Positions 47,345 to 62,151 of a stretch of 64,000 nucleotides of DNA are shown piece after piece (position 1 is the first letter of the stretch; every line of letters starts with the position of its first letter). Under the pieces are notes generated by a model. It saw nothing but the letters and a program-made list of their open reading frames with translations. It did not search any database and was not told the DNA's origin. The translations under genes and the position numbers were made by a program. Source of the DNA: Microbacterium sp. PM5 (GTDB taxonomy: Bacteria > Actinomycetota > Actinomycetes > Actinomycetales > Microbacteriaceae); assembly GCF_003293595.1 (NCBI RefSeq), contig NZ_CP022162.1, positions 2,587,799 through 2,651,798 on the forward strand. The letters run 5' to 3'.

Positions 47345-48679
47345 ATGGTTCATCGCAACAAGGCGCTCATCGCCGCGTTTGCGCTCGCGGGCGCCGCGTC
47401 GCTCGCCCTCGCAGGGTGCTCCAGCTCGGGCGGAGGCGGCACCACGTCGGCTCCCACGGCAACCTCGACGGGGTCGGCGGACCCTGCCGCCGCCTGCACG
47501 CCCGGCACGCCCTCGACCGGACCGTTCACTCTCGCGACGATCCTGCCGCAGACCGGTTCGCTGGCCTACCTCAACCCGCCCGCCGAGGCCGGCTACGGCC
47601 TCGCCGTCGAAGACATCGACGCCGCCGGCGGCGTGCTCGGCCAGCCGATCAAGGTCGGCCCGATCACCGACTCCGGCGCCTCGTCGGACCTGTCGGTCTC
47701 CACCGCCTCGGCTGCGCAGATCGCCTCCTCCGACGCGCAGGTCGTGCTCGGTGCCGAGTCCTCGAGCGTCAGCCTCAACTTCGTCGACACCATCGTCTCG
47801 AAGTGCAAGGTGCAGATCTCGCCCGCGAACACCGCGACCGAGCTCTCCGGTTACTCCAGCTACTACTTCCGCACCGCTCCGCCGGACACGGTGCAGGGCT
47901 CGGCGCTGGGCAACCTCGTCATCGGTGACGGCGTCCAGAAGGTCGCGTTCATCGTCTTCAACGACGCGTACGGCACCGGCCTGCGCGATGTCGTCGAAGA
48001 CACCGTCACCAAGGCGGGCGGCGAAGTCGTCTACGGCGCCAAGGGCAAGGGCCAGGAGTTCGCTCCCGGTCAGAAGACCTTCTCCTCCGAGGTGTCGGCG
48101 GCTCTGGCGGCCAAGCCCGACGCGATCGTGATCCTCGCCTTCGACGAGACCAAGCAGATCGTCCCCGAGCTGAAGGCTCAGGGCTGGGATCTGTCGAAGA
48201 CGTACCTCGTCGACGGCAACACGGCCGACTACAGCAAGGACTTCGAGGCGGGCACGCTCACCGGCGCCCAGGGCACCATTCCCGGCGCCCAGCCCGACCC
48301 CGAGTTCAAGCAGCGCCTCGTGGACTTCTACAAGAAGAGCGCGAACGCCGACCTGAAGGACTTCTCGTACGCTCCCGAGTCCTACGACGCCATCGTGCTC
48401 GCGGCACTGGCCGCCGAGAAGGGCAAGGGCACCGACGGTCCGACGATCCAGGCGAACCTCGCCGCGGTCTCGGGCACCACCAACGGTGAGAAGTGCTCCG
48501 ACTACGCCTCGTGCCTCGCGCTCATCAAGAGCGGCAAGGACATCACCTACACGGGTAAGGCGGGCATTGGTCCGTTCAACTCCCAGAACGACCCGTCGAG
48601 CGCCTACATCGGCATCTACAAGTTCGACGCGAACAACACTCCCGTCTTCCAGAAGTCCATCCAGGGCTCCGTGAACTGA
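47345..48679 (+). CDS. Branched-chain amino-acid-type ABC transporter substrate-binding lipoprotein
   Basis: This 444-aa lipoprotein has a signal peptide with the lipobox LALAGC (Cys at about 26), a Ser/Gly/Thr-rich linker and a periplasmic-binding type I domain (Peripla_BP_6), with FTLATILPQTGSLAYLNPPAEAGYGLAVEDIDAAGGVLG at its start. It should deliver branched-chain amino acids or a related small molecule (amides, urea) to the Liv permease encoded downstream on the opposite strand. ATG 47345 follows AAGGGAAG. Confidence 0.9.
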   Translation: MVHRNKALIAAFALAGAASLALAGCSSSGGGGTTSAPTATSTGSADPAAACTPGTPSTGPFTLATILPQTGSLAYLNPPAEAGYGLAVEDIDAAGGVLGQPIKVGPITDSGASSDLSVSTASAAQIASSDAQVVLGAESSSVSLNFVDTIVSKCKVQISPANTATELSGYSSYYFRTAPPDTVQGSALGNLVIGDGVQKVAFIVFNDAYGTGLRDVVEDTVTKAGGEVVYGAKGKGQEFAPGQKTFSSEVSAALAAKPDAIVILAFDETKQIVPELKAQGWDLSKTYLVDGNTADYSKDFEAGTLTGAQGTIPGAQPDPEFKQRLVDFYKKSANADLKDFSYAPESYDAIVLAALAAEKGKGTDGPTIQANLAAVSGTTNGEKCSDYASCLALIKSGKDITYTGKAGIGPFNSQNDPSSAYIGIYKFDANNTPVFQKSIQGSVN

Positions 48680-48693
48680 CACCTGCGCACGAC

Positions 48694-48727
48694 AGAAGGG
48701 GCGGATGCCGCGGCATCCGCCCCTTCT
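48694..48727. terminator. Palindromic terminator after the binding-protein gene
   Basis: A 34-bp perfect palindrome (17+17) lies 14 bp after the stop and contains the GGATGCCGCGGCATCC core seen elsewhere in this genome type. It is followed by TCG rather than a long T-tract. Confidence 0.75.
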
Positions 48728-48890
48728 TCGTGTCTCGGCGCGCAGCCGGCGGGTGAATATGCCCGCCGCGGCATCCGTTCTCCCGTCGCCAGCGCCGTCA
48801 ACAGATGCGGACGCGGTCAACGGACGCGGATGCCGTGCCGTTCGGCGTCCGCATCCGTTGCGCATCTCCGCATCGAAAGCCGCGCGCATG

Positions 48891-48927
48891 CAGAAGGGGC
48901 CTCGCCGAGACGGCGAGGCCCCTTCTG
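48891..48927. terminator. Hairpin terminator of the liv operon
   Basis: A perfect 17-bp stem (48891-48907 with 48911-48927) and a 3-base loop lie 11 bp past the livF stop on the minus strand. Together with the palindrome at 48694 it separates the two convergent liv transcripts. Confidence 0.75.
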
Positions 48928-48938
48928 TCCCTGAGCGG

Positions 48939-49720
<782 letters not shown>

Positions 49721-49724
<4 letters not shown>

Positions 49725-50734
49725 TTGTGGTCGTCCTCCTGCTCGGCCTCGGCTTCGACCTCGGCCTCGATCTGGGTGATGAGGCCCGTGTTCACGGCGG
49801 CATCGTCGCCGAGATCGGTGTCGTGATACGCGCCCAAGTAGGCGTCGATCACGGCCGGGTTCTTCATGACGCGCTCCGGATCGCCCTCGGCGACGACCTC
49901 GCCCTGGGCCATGACGACCACCCAGTCGGAGATGTGGCGCACCATGTGCATGTCGTGCTCGACGAACAGCACGGTCGTGCCGTCGTTGCGCAGCGCCTGG
50001 ATGTGCTCGAGCAGGCTCTGCGTGAGCGCGGGGTTGACGCCGGCCATGGGCTCGTCGAGCATGATCATCTTCGGATCGCTCATCAGGGCCCGAGCCATCT
50101 CGAGAAGCTTCTTCTGCCCGCCGGAGAGGCTTCCGGCCATGTCGTCGCGCTTGGTGTCGAGCTTGAAGCGCTGCAGCAGCTCCTCGGCTTTGGCGATGTT
50201 CGCCTTCTCGGCGCCGCCCCACAGCGGCTTGACGAGGCCGACCGCCAGGTTCTCACCGGGGTTGTCCTTCGCGCCGATCAGCATGTTGTCGAGCACCGTC
50301 ATGCGCGACAGTGCCTTCGTCAGCTGGAACGTGCGCACCATGCCGGCACGGGCCACCTTGGATGCCGCGGTGTTGCCGAGCGTGCGTCCGTCGAACGACC
50401 ACTTGGCAGCCTCGGCCGGCGAAGGCCCCCCGAAGAGCTTCTTCGCCGACGACGGCTTGTCGAAGCCGGTGATGAGGTTGAAGAACGTGGTCTTGCCGGC
50501 GCCGTTCGGGCCGATCAGCGCCGTGATCGCGCCGCGCTGCACCTCGAGGTGGTCGACGTCGACGGCCGTCATCCCGCCGAAGCGTCGCACGATGTTGTCG
50601 ACCACGAGGATGGGATCGGGCTTGGCCGAGCCGGGCGTCTCCGCGACGTTCAGCAGCGTGGAGCGGATGGCCTGTGTGATTGCGCCGGGCTCCTGCGAGA
50701 CCGGAACGGCGCGGTCGGCGGTCTGGTCAGGCAT
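49721..50734 (-). CDS. livG: Branched-chain amino-acid ABC transporter ATP-binding protein
   Basis: This 337-aa ATPase has Walker A GPNGAGKTT, MVRTFQLTKALSRMTVLDN typical of LivG, LSGGQKKLLEMARALM and MIMLDEPMAGVNP. It is longer than usual (about 255 aa). About 40 residues are added before the first strand, one insertion lies around residues 97-120, and a very acidic C-terminal tail (AEVEAEAEQEDDHK) is present. It overlaps livM by 8 bp. Confidence 0.92.
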
Positions 50735-51722
50735 TGAAGCTCAACTCCTTCTTATTGCCGAGGATGCCCTGTGGTCGGAAGATCACCAGCAGCATGAGAG
50801 CGATGCCGATCAGCACCCACGACAGCCACTGCGTCTGCTGCGTGTTGAGGATCGACGCCGGGATGTACTCGCCGGCGATCTGCACGATCGCGATGCGCAC
50901 GACGAAGAAGATGATCGATCCGAGCAGCGGGCCGAAGATCGTGGCGGCGCCGCCCAGCAGCATGATCGTCCACAGGTTGAACGTGAGCGGGCGGCCGAAG
51001 CCGTCGGGCTGCACGGAGGCCGGCAGCACCACCAGGATGCCGGCGATGCCGCCGAGCACCCCGCCGATGATGAGCGCCTGCATCTTGTAGGAGTACGAGC
51101 TCTTGCCGAGGCTGCGTACGGCGTCCTCGTCCTCGCGGATGCCCTTGAGCACGCGACCCCACGGGCTGCGCATGGCCAGCCAGGTGAACAGCAGGGCGAT
51201 GGCGACGAGGGTCCACGCGACCAGGCGCGTCCACCAGTCGTTGCCCGACCCCGGGTCGGTGTTGGGGTAGGAGAACCACAGGATCTGCGTGGTGCCCGGA
51301 GGCAGGATCGACAGGCTCGTGAACGCCCCGCGGTATTCGGGTCCGACGAGGCCCGTCGACCCGCCGGTCACGTCGGCGAGAGCGGACAGGCGTCCGACCA
51401 TGCGCACGATCTCGGCCGCACAGATCGTGACGATCGCGAGGTAGTCGCCGCGCAGTCGCAGGGTCGGGATGCCGAGCACGAAGGCGAAGACGACACACGC
51501 CACGATCGCGACGAGAACCCCCAACCAGAAGCCGCCGCCGTTGATGACGGTGATCGCGAACCCGTAGGCGCCGAGGAGCATGAAGCCCGCCTGCCCCATG
51601 TTCATGAGCCCCGTGTATCCGAAGTGGATGTTGAGGCCGATCGCCGCGATGACGTACGCGGCGGTGATCGGCGCGATCGCGGTCTCGGTGAGCTGCTGCA
51701 GCAGCGTGATCCAGAAGTCCAT
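50727..51722 (-). CDS. livM: Branched-chain amino-acid ABC transporter permease
   Basis: This 331-aa permease has about nine membrane helices and the LivM signature region: GLNIHFGYTGLMNMGQAGFMLLGAYG, then LRLRGDYLAIVTICAAEIVRM and PWGRVLKGIREDEDAVRSLGK, the coupling helix touching the ATPase. It overlaps livG by 8 bp and starts 10 bp after livH. Confidence 0.93.
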   Translation of the reverse strand: MDFWITLLQQLTETAIAPITAAYVIAAIGLNIHFGYTGLMNMGQAGFMLLGAYGFAITVINGGGFWLGVLVAIVACVVFAFVLGIPTLRLRGDYLAIVTICAAEIVRMVGRLSALADVTGGSTGLVGPEYRGAFTSLSILPPGTTQILWFSYPNTDPGSGNDWWTRLVAWTLVAIALLFTWLAMRSPWGRVLKGIREDEDAVRSLGKSSYSYKMQALIIGGVLGGIAGILVVLPASVQPDGFGRPLTFNLWTIMLLGGAATIFGPLLGSIIFFVVRIAIVQIAGEYIPASILNTQQTQWLSWVLIGIALMLLVIFRPQGILGNKKELSFNA

Positions 51723-51732
51723 GGCCCTCTCC

Positions 51733-54937
<3,205 letters not shown>

Positions 54938-54977
54938 GCGCGGCCCGCCGCATCCGCGGCCGCGGCATCCGTGGTGT

Positions 54978-55059
54978 CACGAACTCCGCAGATTCGCACG
55001 AACTCCGCACCCAGTCGCGTTATCGGGTGCGGAGTTCGTCACCTTCTGCGGGGTTCGTG
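54978..55059. repeat. Nested inverted repeat built from CGAACTCCGCA units
   Basis: An inner perfect 15-bp stem (54998-55012 with 55025-55039) is surrounded by a second imperfect arm pair (54978-54992 with about 55045-55059). All four arms contain a form of ACGAACTCCGCA. The structure can fold into one long hairpin after guaB and may act as a terminator or be a mobile-type intergenic repeat. Confidence 0.75.
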
Positions 55060-55166
55060 AACCGGGCTCGCGCCGGAGCGGCGTGACCGGTTCGCGCGGG
55101 CGGGCCGCGACCGGTTAGGCTGGTCGGCTCTGCGCCCGCACCGCGGCGAGGGCGGAAGGACCCGCT

Positions 55167-56855
55167 GTGGGCTACATCGACATCGCCGCCGTCTCCTTCG
55201 TGCTGCCGGACGGCCGACCGCTTCTCGACGAGGTGACGTTCCGGGTGGCCGACGGCAAGACGACGGCCCTCATCGGCCCCAACGGGGCCGGCAAGACCAC
55301 GCTCCTGCGCCTCATTCGCGGTGAGCTCGCCCCGCAGTCCGGCGTCGTCACGATCGACGGCGGACTGGGTGTCATGGACCAGTTCGTCGGTCACGGCACG
55401 GCGGAGCAGTCCATCCACGATCTGCTCGTCTCGGTCGCCCCGGCGCGCGTCGGTGCCGCCGCACGCGAGCTCGAGGATGCCGAGGCCGCCATCATCGACC
55501 GCGACGATCTCGACACGCAGATGCGCTACGCGAGTGCCCTCGCGGACTACGCCGAGGCGGGCGGCTACGAGTACGAGACCGTCTGGGACACCTGCACGAT
55601 CGCGGCTCTCGGCATCCCCTTCGCCCGTGCCCGCTTCCGCGCGTTGACCAGCCTCTCGGGCGGCGAGCAGAAGCGTCTCGCGCTCGAAGCGTTGCTGCGC
55701 GGACCCGACGAGGTGCTGCTGCTCGACGAGCCCGACAACTACCTCGATGTGCCCGGCAAGCGCTGGCTCGAAGAGCGTCTGCGCGAGACCCCGAAGACCG
55801 TGCTGCTCGTGTCCCACGACCGCGAGCTGCTGGCGCGTGCCGCCGACCGCATCGTGACGTTGGAGCCGGGCGGCGCGGGCAGCAGTGCCTGGGTGCACGG
55901 CGGCGGCTTCGACGGCTATCACGCCGCGCGCGAAGACCGGATGGCCCGACTCGACGAGCTGCGCCGCCGGTGGGATGAGCAGCACCTCAAACTGCAGCGG
56001 TTCGTCGCCGACATGAAGGCGAAGGCGGCCGCCAGTGACGAGTTCGCCTCCCGTTACCGTGCCGCCCAGACTCGGCTTCGTCGTTTCGAAGACGCCGGCC
56101 CGCCCGAAGAGCGTCCGCCCGCGCAGAACCTCGATCTGCGCCTGCGCGGAGCGCGCACCGGCAAGCGCGCGGTCGTCGCCGAGCAGCTGGAGCTGACGGG
56201 CTTGATGAAGCCGTTCGACCTGGAGGTCTGGTTCGGCGATCGCATCGCCGTGCTCGGCTCGAACGGGTCGGGCAAGTCCCACTTCCTGCGGCTGCTGGCT
56301 CGCGGCGGCACCGATCCCGACGCTCTCCTCGGCCACGTCACCGAGGTCGGCGCCGCGCTCGAGCCGGTCGCCCACAGCGGGCGCGCGGTGCTCGGCGCCC
56401 GTGTGCGGCCCGGGTGGTTCGCCCAGACGCACCGCCATCCCGAGTACGTCGGGCGCTCGCTCCTCGACATCCTCCACCGCGGCGACGACCGCAGATCCGG
56501 GATGCCGCGCGATGCCGCCAGCTCGGCGCTCGACCGCTACGGCCTGGTCCGTCAGGCGGAGCAGGGCTTCGACAGCCTGTCGGGCGGGCAGCAGGCGCGC
56601 TTCCAGGTGCTGCTGCTGGAGCTGTCGGGCGCGACGCTGCTGCTGCTGGACGAGCCCACCGACAACCTCGACCTCGTGTCGGCGGAGGCGCTCGAAGAGG
56701 CGCTCGGCCGGTTCGAGGGCACGGTGCTGGCGGTCACGCACGATCGCTGGTTCGCGCGTTCCTTCGATCGCTTCCTGGTCTTCGGCGCGGACGGTCGGGT
56801 CGTCGAGTCCGATGAGCCGGTCTGGGACGAGACCCGGGTGCCGCGGGCGCGATAG
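55167..56855 (+). CDS. ABC-F family ATPase
   Basis: This 562-aa soluble protein has two ABC domains. The first has GPNGAGKTT, LSGGEQKRLAL and LLLDEPDNYLD. The second has GSNGSGKSH, LSGGQQARF and LLLDEPTDNLD. A charged linker (about 250-320) joins them, with no membrane part. ABC-F proteins act on the ribosome in translation or antibiotic protection. The short linker does not clearly identify a resistance type, so the target is unknown. GTG 55167 is preceded by GGAAGGA. Confidence 0.9.
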   Translation: MGYIDIAAVSFVLPDGRPLLDEVTFRVADGKTTALIGPNGAGKTTLLRLIRGELAPQSGVVTIDGGLGVMDQFVGHGTAEQSIHDLLVSVAPARVGAAARELEDAEAAIIDRDDLDTQMRYASALADYAEAGGYEYETVWDTCTIAALGIPFARARFRALTSLSGGEQKRLALEALLRGPDEVLLLDEPDNYLDVPGKRWLEERLRETPKTVLLVSHDRELLARAADRIVTLEPGGAGSSAWVHGGGFDGYHAAREDRMARLDELRRRWDEQHLKLQRFVADMKAKAAASDEFASRYRAAQTRLRRFEDAGPPEERPPAQNLDLRLRGARTGKRAVVAEQLELTGLMKPFDLEVWFGDRIAVLGSNGSGKSHFLRLLARGGTDPDALLGHVTEVGAALEPVAHSGRAVLGARVRPGWFAQTHRHPEYVGRSLLDILHRGDDRRSGMPRDAASSALDRYGLVRQAEQGFDSLSGGQQARFQVLLLELSGATLLLLDEPTDNLDLVSAEALEEALGRFEGTVLAVTHDRWFARSFDRFLVFGADGRVVESDEPVWDETRVPRAR

Positions 56856-56876
56856 GGGCGCGCCCGCGGTCGTCGG

Positions 56877-57995
56877 TCAGGCGCCCGGCAGACGGAACGG
56901 CTCGGCCGCGCGCGCGTCGGCATCGAGCACGAGATCCGCGAGGGTGGCCCCCACCCCCGGCGCGAACTTGAAGCCCTGCCCCGAGAATCCGGCGCCCACC
57001 ACCACCGGTCCGACCCGGTCGAGCACGAACGCCTCGGTCGGTGTCGTCGTATAGGTGCAGGAGATCGGCACGGCGGTGTCGGCGTCGAGGCCGGGGAACC
57101 ACTCGCGGACGTAGTCGCGCAGCTCGCGCTGGAGCACCGGCCGGTGCGGGCGCCGGTCGGGATCGACCTCGTCGCCGATGCCGTGGAAGCCGACCTTCAC
57201 GCCCTCGCCGGGCGTCGGCATGCCGTAGACGTTCGCCGGCTGCGAGCCCGGAGCGACGAAATGGTTGAACGAGGGCCAGGGGTCCGTGGAGGTCGCCGTG
57301 AAATGCGCCGGCGTCTCCTCCGTCACCCGCAGCGGCGGGAGGGGGATGCCGAGGTCGGCGAGAAGCCCCGAGGTCCAGGCGCCCACGGTCACGACGAGCA
57401 CGTCGGCGCGCAGCGTCTCGGCGTCCGTCACCACGGTCGCGCCGTCGGCATCGGGCGCGACCGCGACCGCGCGCACCCGCGTGTTCCACCGCACCTCGCC
57501 GCCGCCGGCGACGATGCGGCGCTCGAGCTCGCGCAGGGTCGCCGCCGCCCGGGCGACGCCGGCGTCGGGCGAGAACAGCACCGTGTCCTCGAAGCGCATC
57601 CCCGGCCAGCGCCGGCCGGCCGTCGCGCCGTCGAGGATCTCCGCCGGGATGCCGCGGGAAGCCAGCTCGCTCGCGATCGCCGGCAGATCGCGCGCCGTCG
57701 CACTGCCGAGCGCGAGTCCCGACCCGTGCGAGACGAGCCCGTGCAGTCGCAGCAGCGGTTCGCCCTCCACCGTGCCGAGCGCGTCCCAGCCCTCGCGCGC
57801 GCGGACGAGCAGGTCGAGGTAGTGGGCGTCGCCGTACGCATTGTTGAAGTTGCGGGTCTCGCCGTGCGAGGCGCCCTCGTGGTGGCCGCGGGCGAACCGC
57901 TCCAGCACGATCGGGCGCTCGCCGCGGCGCACCAGCTGCCACGCGGTCGCCAACCCCATGACTCCGCCGCCCACGACGATGATGCGTTCCGACAT
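56877..57995 (-). CDS. FAD-dependent oxidase, monomeric sarcosine / N-methyltryptophan oxidase type
   Basis: This 372-aa flavoprotein opens with the dinucleotide-binding IIVVGGGVMGLATAWQLVRRG, has HGETRNFNNAY (the SHGxTR motif of the MSOX group), and CTYTTTPTEAFVLDR, which contains the cysteine that binds FAD covalently in monomeric sarcosine oxidase. A C-terminal GFSGQGFKFAPGVG motif completes the fold. It probably oxidises an N-methyl amino acid and releases H2O2 and formaldehyde; substrate not certain. Confidence 0.88.
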   Translation of the reverse strand: MSERIIVVGGGVMGLATAWQLVRRGERPIVLERFARGHHEGASHGETRNFNNAYGDAHYLDLLVRAREGWDALGTVEGEPLLRLHGLVSHGSGLALGSATARDLPAIASELASRGIPAEILDGATAGRRWPGMRFEDTVLFSPDAGVARAAATLRELERRIVAGGGEVRWNTRVRAVAVAPDADGATVVTDAETLRADVLVVTVGAWTSGLLADLGIPLPPLRVTEETPAHFTATSTDPWPSFNHFVAPGSQPANVYGMPTPGEGVKVGFHGIGDEVDPDRRPHRPVLQRELRDYVREWFPGLDADTAVPISCTYTTTPTEAFVLDRVGPVVVGAGFSGQGFKFAPGVGATLADLVLDADARAAEPFRLPGA

Positions 57996-58081
57996 GGCAT
58001 CCCTTCTCCCGGTGCTCCCATCCTGCCGCGCCGACGCCGGAGGGTGAGGGCGGGCTCCGCGAGTAGGCTGAGGGGGTGACC

Positions 58082-59203
58082 ATGGAGATCGAGCTCGGCC
58101 GCGCCAAGCGCGCCCGCCGTGCCTACGCGTTCGACGACATCGCGGTCGTGCCTTCGCGGCGCACCCGCAACCCCGAAGACGTCTCGACCGCCTGGTCGAT
58201 CGATGCCTTCGGCTTCGAGATCCCGGTGCTGGGGGCGCCGATGGACTCCGTCATGAGTCCGCGTACCGCCGTCATGCTCGGCCAGCTCGGCGGACTCGGC
58301 GTGCTCGACCTCGAGGGCGTGTGGACCCGCTATGACGACCCCGAACCGCTGCTCGCCGAGATCGCCTCTCTGCCGGCATCGGAGGCGACCCGTCGGATGC
58401 AGGAGCTGTACGCCGAGCCCATCAAGCCCGAGCTCGTGCGCGACCGCCTCGCCGAGATCCGCGAGGCGGGGGTCACGGTCGCCGGATCCCTCACGCCTCA
58501 GCGCACGCAGGAGCTGTACGAGACCGTCGTCGCCGCCGGTGTCGACCTCTTCGTCATCCGCGGGACCACGGTGTCGGCCGAGCACGTCTCGAGCGTCGAC
58601 GCGCCCCTGAACCTCAAGAAGTTCATCTACGACCTCGACGTGCCCGTCATCGTCGGCGGCGCCTCCACCTACACCGCGGCGCTGCATCTCATGCGCACCG
58701 GCGCGGCCGGAGTGCTCGTCGGCTTCGGCGGCGGGGCGGCCTCGACGACCCGTGCGACCCTCGGCATCCATGCACCGATGGCGACGGCCGTCGCCGACGT
58801 CGCCGGCGCGCGCCGCGACTACCTCGACGAGTCGGGAGGCCGCTACGTGCACGTCATCGCCGACGGTGGCGTCGGCACGTCGGGCGACATCGTCAAGGCG
58901 CTGGCGATGGGCGCGGATGCCGTCATGCTGGGCGTCGCGCTCGCGCGCGCGACCGACGCGCCCGGCCGCGGTTACCACTGGGGCCCCGAGGCGCACCACC
59001 CGAAGCTGCCGCGCGGCAAGCGCGTGGAGGTCGGGCAGGTCGCGCCGCTGGAGGAGATCCTCTACGGCCCCGCCCCGGTCGCCGACGGCACCGCGAACCT
59101 CATCGGCGCGCTGAAGAAGTCGATGGCCACCACCGGGTACTCCGACCTCAAGGAGTTCCAGCGCGTCGAGGTCGTCGTCGCGCCCTACATGGCAGGTCGA
59201 TGA
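58082..59203 (+). CDS. guaB3: GuaB3-type IMP dehydrogenase-related protein
   Basis: This 373-aa protein is the actinobacterial GuaB3 type. It has the TIM-barrel start YAFDDIAVVPSRRTRNPEDV, GAPMDSVMSPRTAV, FVIRGTTVSAEHVS and HVIADGGVGTSGDIVKALAMGADAVMLG. It lacks CBS domains. At the place of the catalytic cysteine loop (GPGSICT in guaB) it reads RGTTVSAEHV, with no Cys, so normal IMPDH chemistry is doubtful. ATG 58082 is chosen after AGGGGG; GTG 58076 is possible. The stop overlaps the SURF1 gene by 4 bp. Confidence 0.9.
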   Translation: MEIELGRAKRARRAYAFDDIAVVPSRRTRNPEDVSTAWSIDAFGFEIPVLGAPMDSVMSPRTAVMLGQLGGLGVLDLEGVWTRYDDPEPLLAEIASLPASEATRRMQELYAEPIKPELVRDRLAEIREAGVTVAGSLTPQRTQELYETVVAAGVDLFVIRGTTVSAEHVSSVDAPLNLKKFIYDLDVPVIVGGASTYTAALHLMRTGAAGVLVGFGGGAASTTRATLGIHAPMATAVADVAGARRDYLDESGGRYVHVIADGGVGTSGDIVKALAMGADAVMLGVALARATDAPGRGYHWGPEAHHPKLPRGKRVEVGQVAPLEEILYGPAPVADGTANLIGALKKSMATTGYSDLKEFQRVEVVVAPYMAGR

Positions 59204-60024
59204 CCGCGGAGCCGTTCCCGCCGACGCTGCGCGAGGTCATGCTGCGCCCCTGGTGGCTCGGCATGCTCGTGTTCGCCCTCGTCGTCGCGGCGGTGTTCGC
59301 CTGGCTCGGCCAGTGGCAGCTGGGCCGCGCCATCGACACCTCGCCGCCGGCGCCCGGCGCCACCGAACAGGTGCGCCCGATCGCCGACGTGACCGCGCCC
59401 GGCGCCTACCTGCCCGAGCCGCTGGTCGGTCAGCGTGTCGAGGTCGCCGGATCGTTCGTCCCCGGCGATTTCCTCGTGGTCTCCTCGCGCTTCAACGACG
59501 GTCAGCAGGGGTACTGGGTCACCGGGCAGCTGCGCACCGACGCGGCGACGCCGACCTCCCTGGCCGTCGCCGTTGGCTGGAGCGCCGACCGTGCGGTCGC
59601 GGATGCCGCGGCATCCACTCTCAACGCCGACCCCGGCGGCGCGCTCACGCTCACCGGTCGGCTGATCGCCGACGAGGGTCCCGTCGCGCCCCCGCGCGGG
59701 GCCGCGGACACCGAGATGACGCGGATGTCGCCGGCCGCGCTGCTGAGCTGGTGGCATGACACCGAGGAGCTGTCGGTGTACCGCTCCTACCTCGTCGCCG
59801 ACGCCGGCGAACCCCTCGTGGGCGGGCTCGTCGCGATCGACTCGCCGGCGCCGGCGGAGGGCTCCAGCGTCAACTGGCTGAACATCTTCTACGCCGTCGA
59901 ATGGGCCATCTTCGCGGGCTTCGCGTTCTACATGTGGTACCGGCTCGCACGCGACGCGTGGGAGAAGGAGGTCGAGGCGCTGGAGGAGGCGCAGGCCGCC
60001 GGAGCGGCCGCGCACGCCGACTAG
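59200..60024 (+). CDS. SURF1-family protein
   Basis: This 274-aa protein has two membrane helices, at about 16-37 (LGMLVFALVVAAVFAWLGQWQLGR) and about 226-246, around an extracytoplasmic domain, the SURF1 topology. The conserved AWLGQWQLGRA motif is present. SURF1 helps cytochrome c oxidase assembly, in particular heme a insertion. It overlaps guaB3 (ATGA) and is followed by DUF3817 after 10 bp. Confidence 0.88.
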   Translation: MTAEPFPPTLREVMLRPWWLGMLVFALVVAAVFAWLGQWQLGRAIDTSPPAPGATEQVRPIADVTAPGAYLPEPLVGQRVEVAGSFVPGDFLVVSSRFNDGQQGYWVTGQLRTDAATPTSLAVAVGWSADRAVADAAASTLNADPGGALTLTGRLIADEGPVAPPRGAADTEMTRMSPAALLSWWHDTEELSVYRSYLVADAGEPLVGGLVAIDSPAPAEGSSVNWLNIFYAVEWAIFAGFAFYMWYRLARDAWEKEVEALEEAQAAGAAAHAD

Positions 60025-60034
60025 ACTTGACGGC

Positions 60035-60501
60035 ATGCCTCAGCCCAAACTCGCCAGTTTTCCGGCGATCCGCGGGGCGCTCAGGTTCTACCAGATCGCC
60101 TCGGTGATCACGGGTGTGATGCTCCTGTCGCTGTGCGCCGAGATGATCGTGAAGTACGCGTTCGGCTACGAGCTGTTCGCGGGCGGGTCCGGGGGAGCGC
60201 TGTGGCTGCACCCCGTTGCCCTCGACGGCGGCGCCGACCTCACCGGGGGAGCGATCAACCTCTCCACCGGCATCCTCATCGCGCACGGCTGGTTCTACGT
60301 CGTCTACCTCTTCGCGTGCTTCCGCGTCTGGAGCCTCATGCGCTGGGGCTTCGTGCGCTTCATCGTGCTCGCGCTCGGCGGCATCGTGCCGCTGCTGTCG
60401 TTCTTCATGGAGGCGCGCGTCGCGCGCGAGGTGCGGGCCTACCTCGCCCAGCGCGAAGCCGACGAATCCTCCGCCTCGATCCCCGCCACGGAAGGCAGCC
60501 G

Positions 60502-60505
<4 letters not shown>
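60035..60505 (+). CDS. DUF3817 membrane protein
   Basis: This 156-aa protein has three predicted membrane helices. The pattern [38 protein letters not shown], then [22 protein letters not shown] and [21 protein letters not shown], is typical of DUF3817. Function unknown. It commonly lies next to guaA in actinobacteria, and overlaps it here by 4 bp. Confidence 0.88.
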
Positions 60506-62085
<1,580 letters not shown>

Positions 62086-62095
62086 TCCCCGCATG

Positions 62096-62133
62096 ACGAA
62101 GGGCCCGTCCGGCGATCCGGACGGGCCCTTCGT
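62096..62133. terminator. Bidirectional terminator between guaA and the BI-1 gene
   Basis: A perfect 17-bp stem (62096-62112 with 62117-62133) and a 4-base loop lie between convergent stops, 10 bp after guaA and 18 bp beyond the stop of the opposite gene. No long T-tract. Confidence 0.8.
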
Positions 62134-62151
62134 GCGCGGGTGCGCTGTGTG

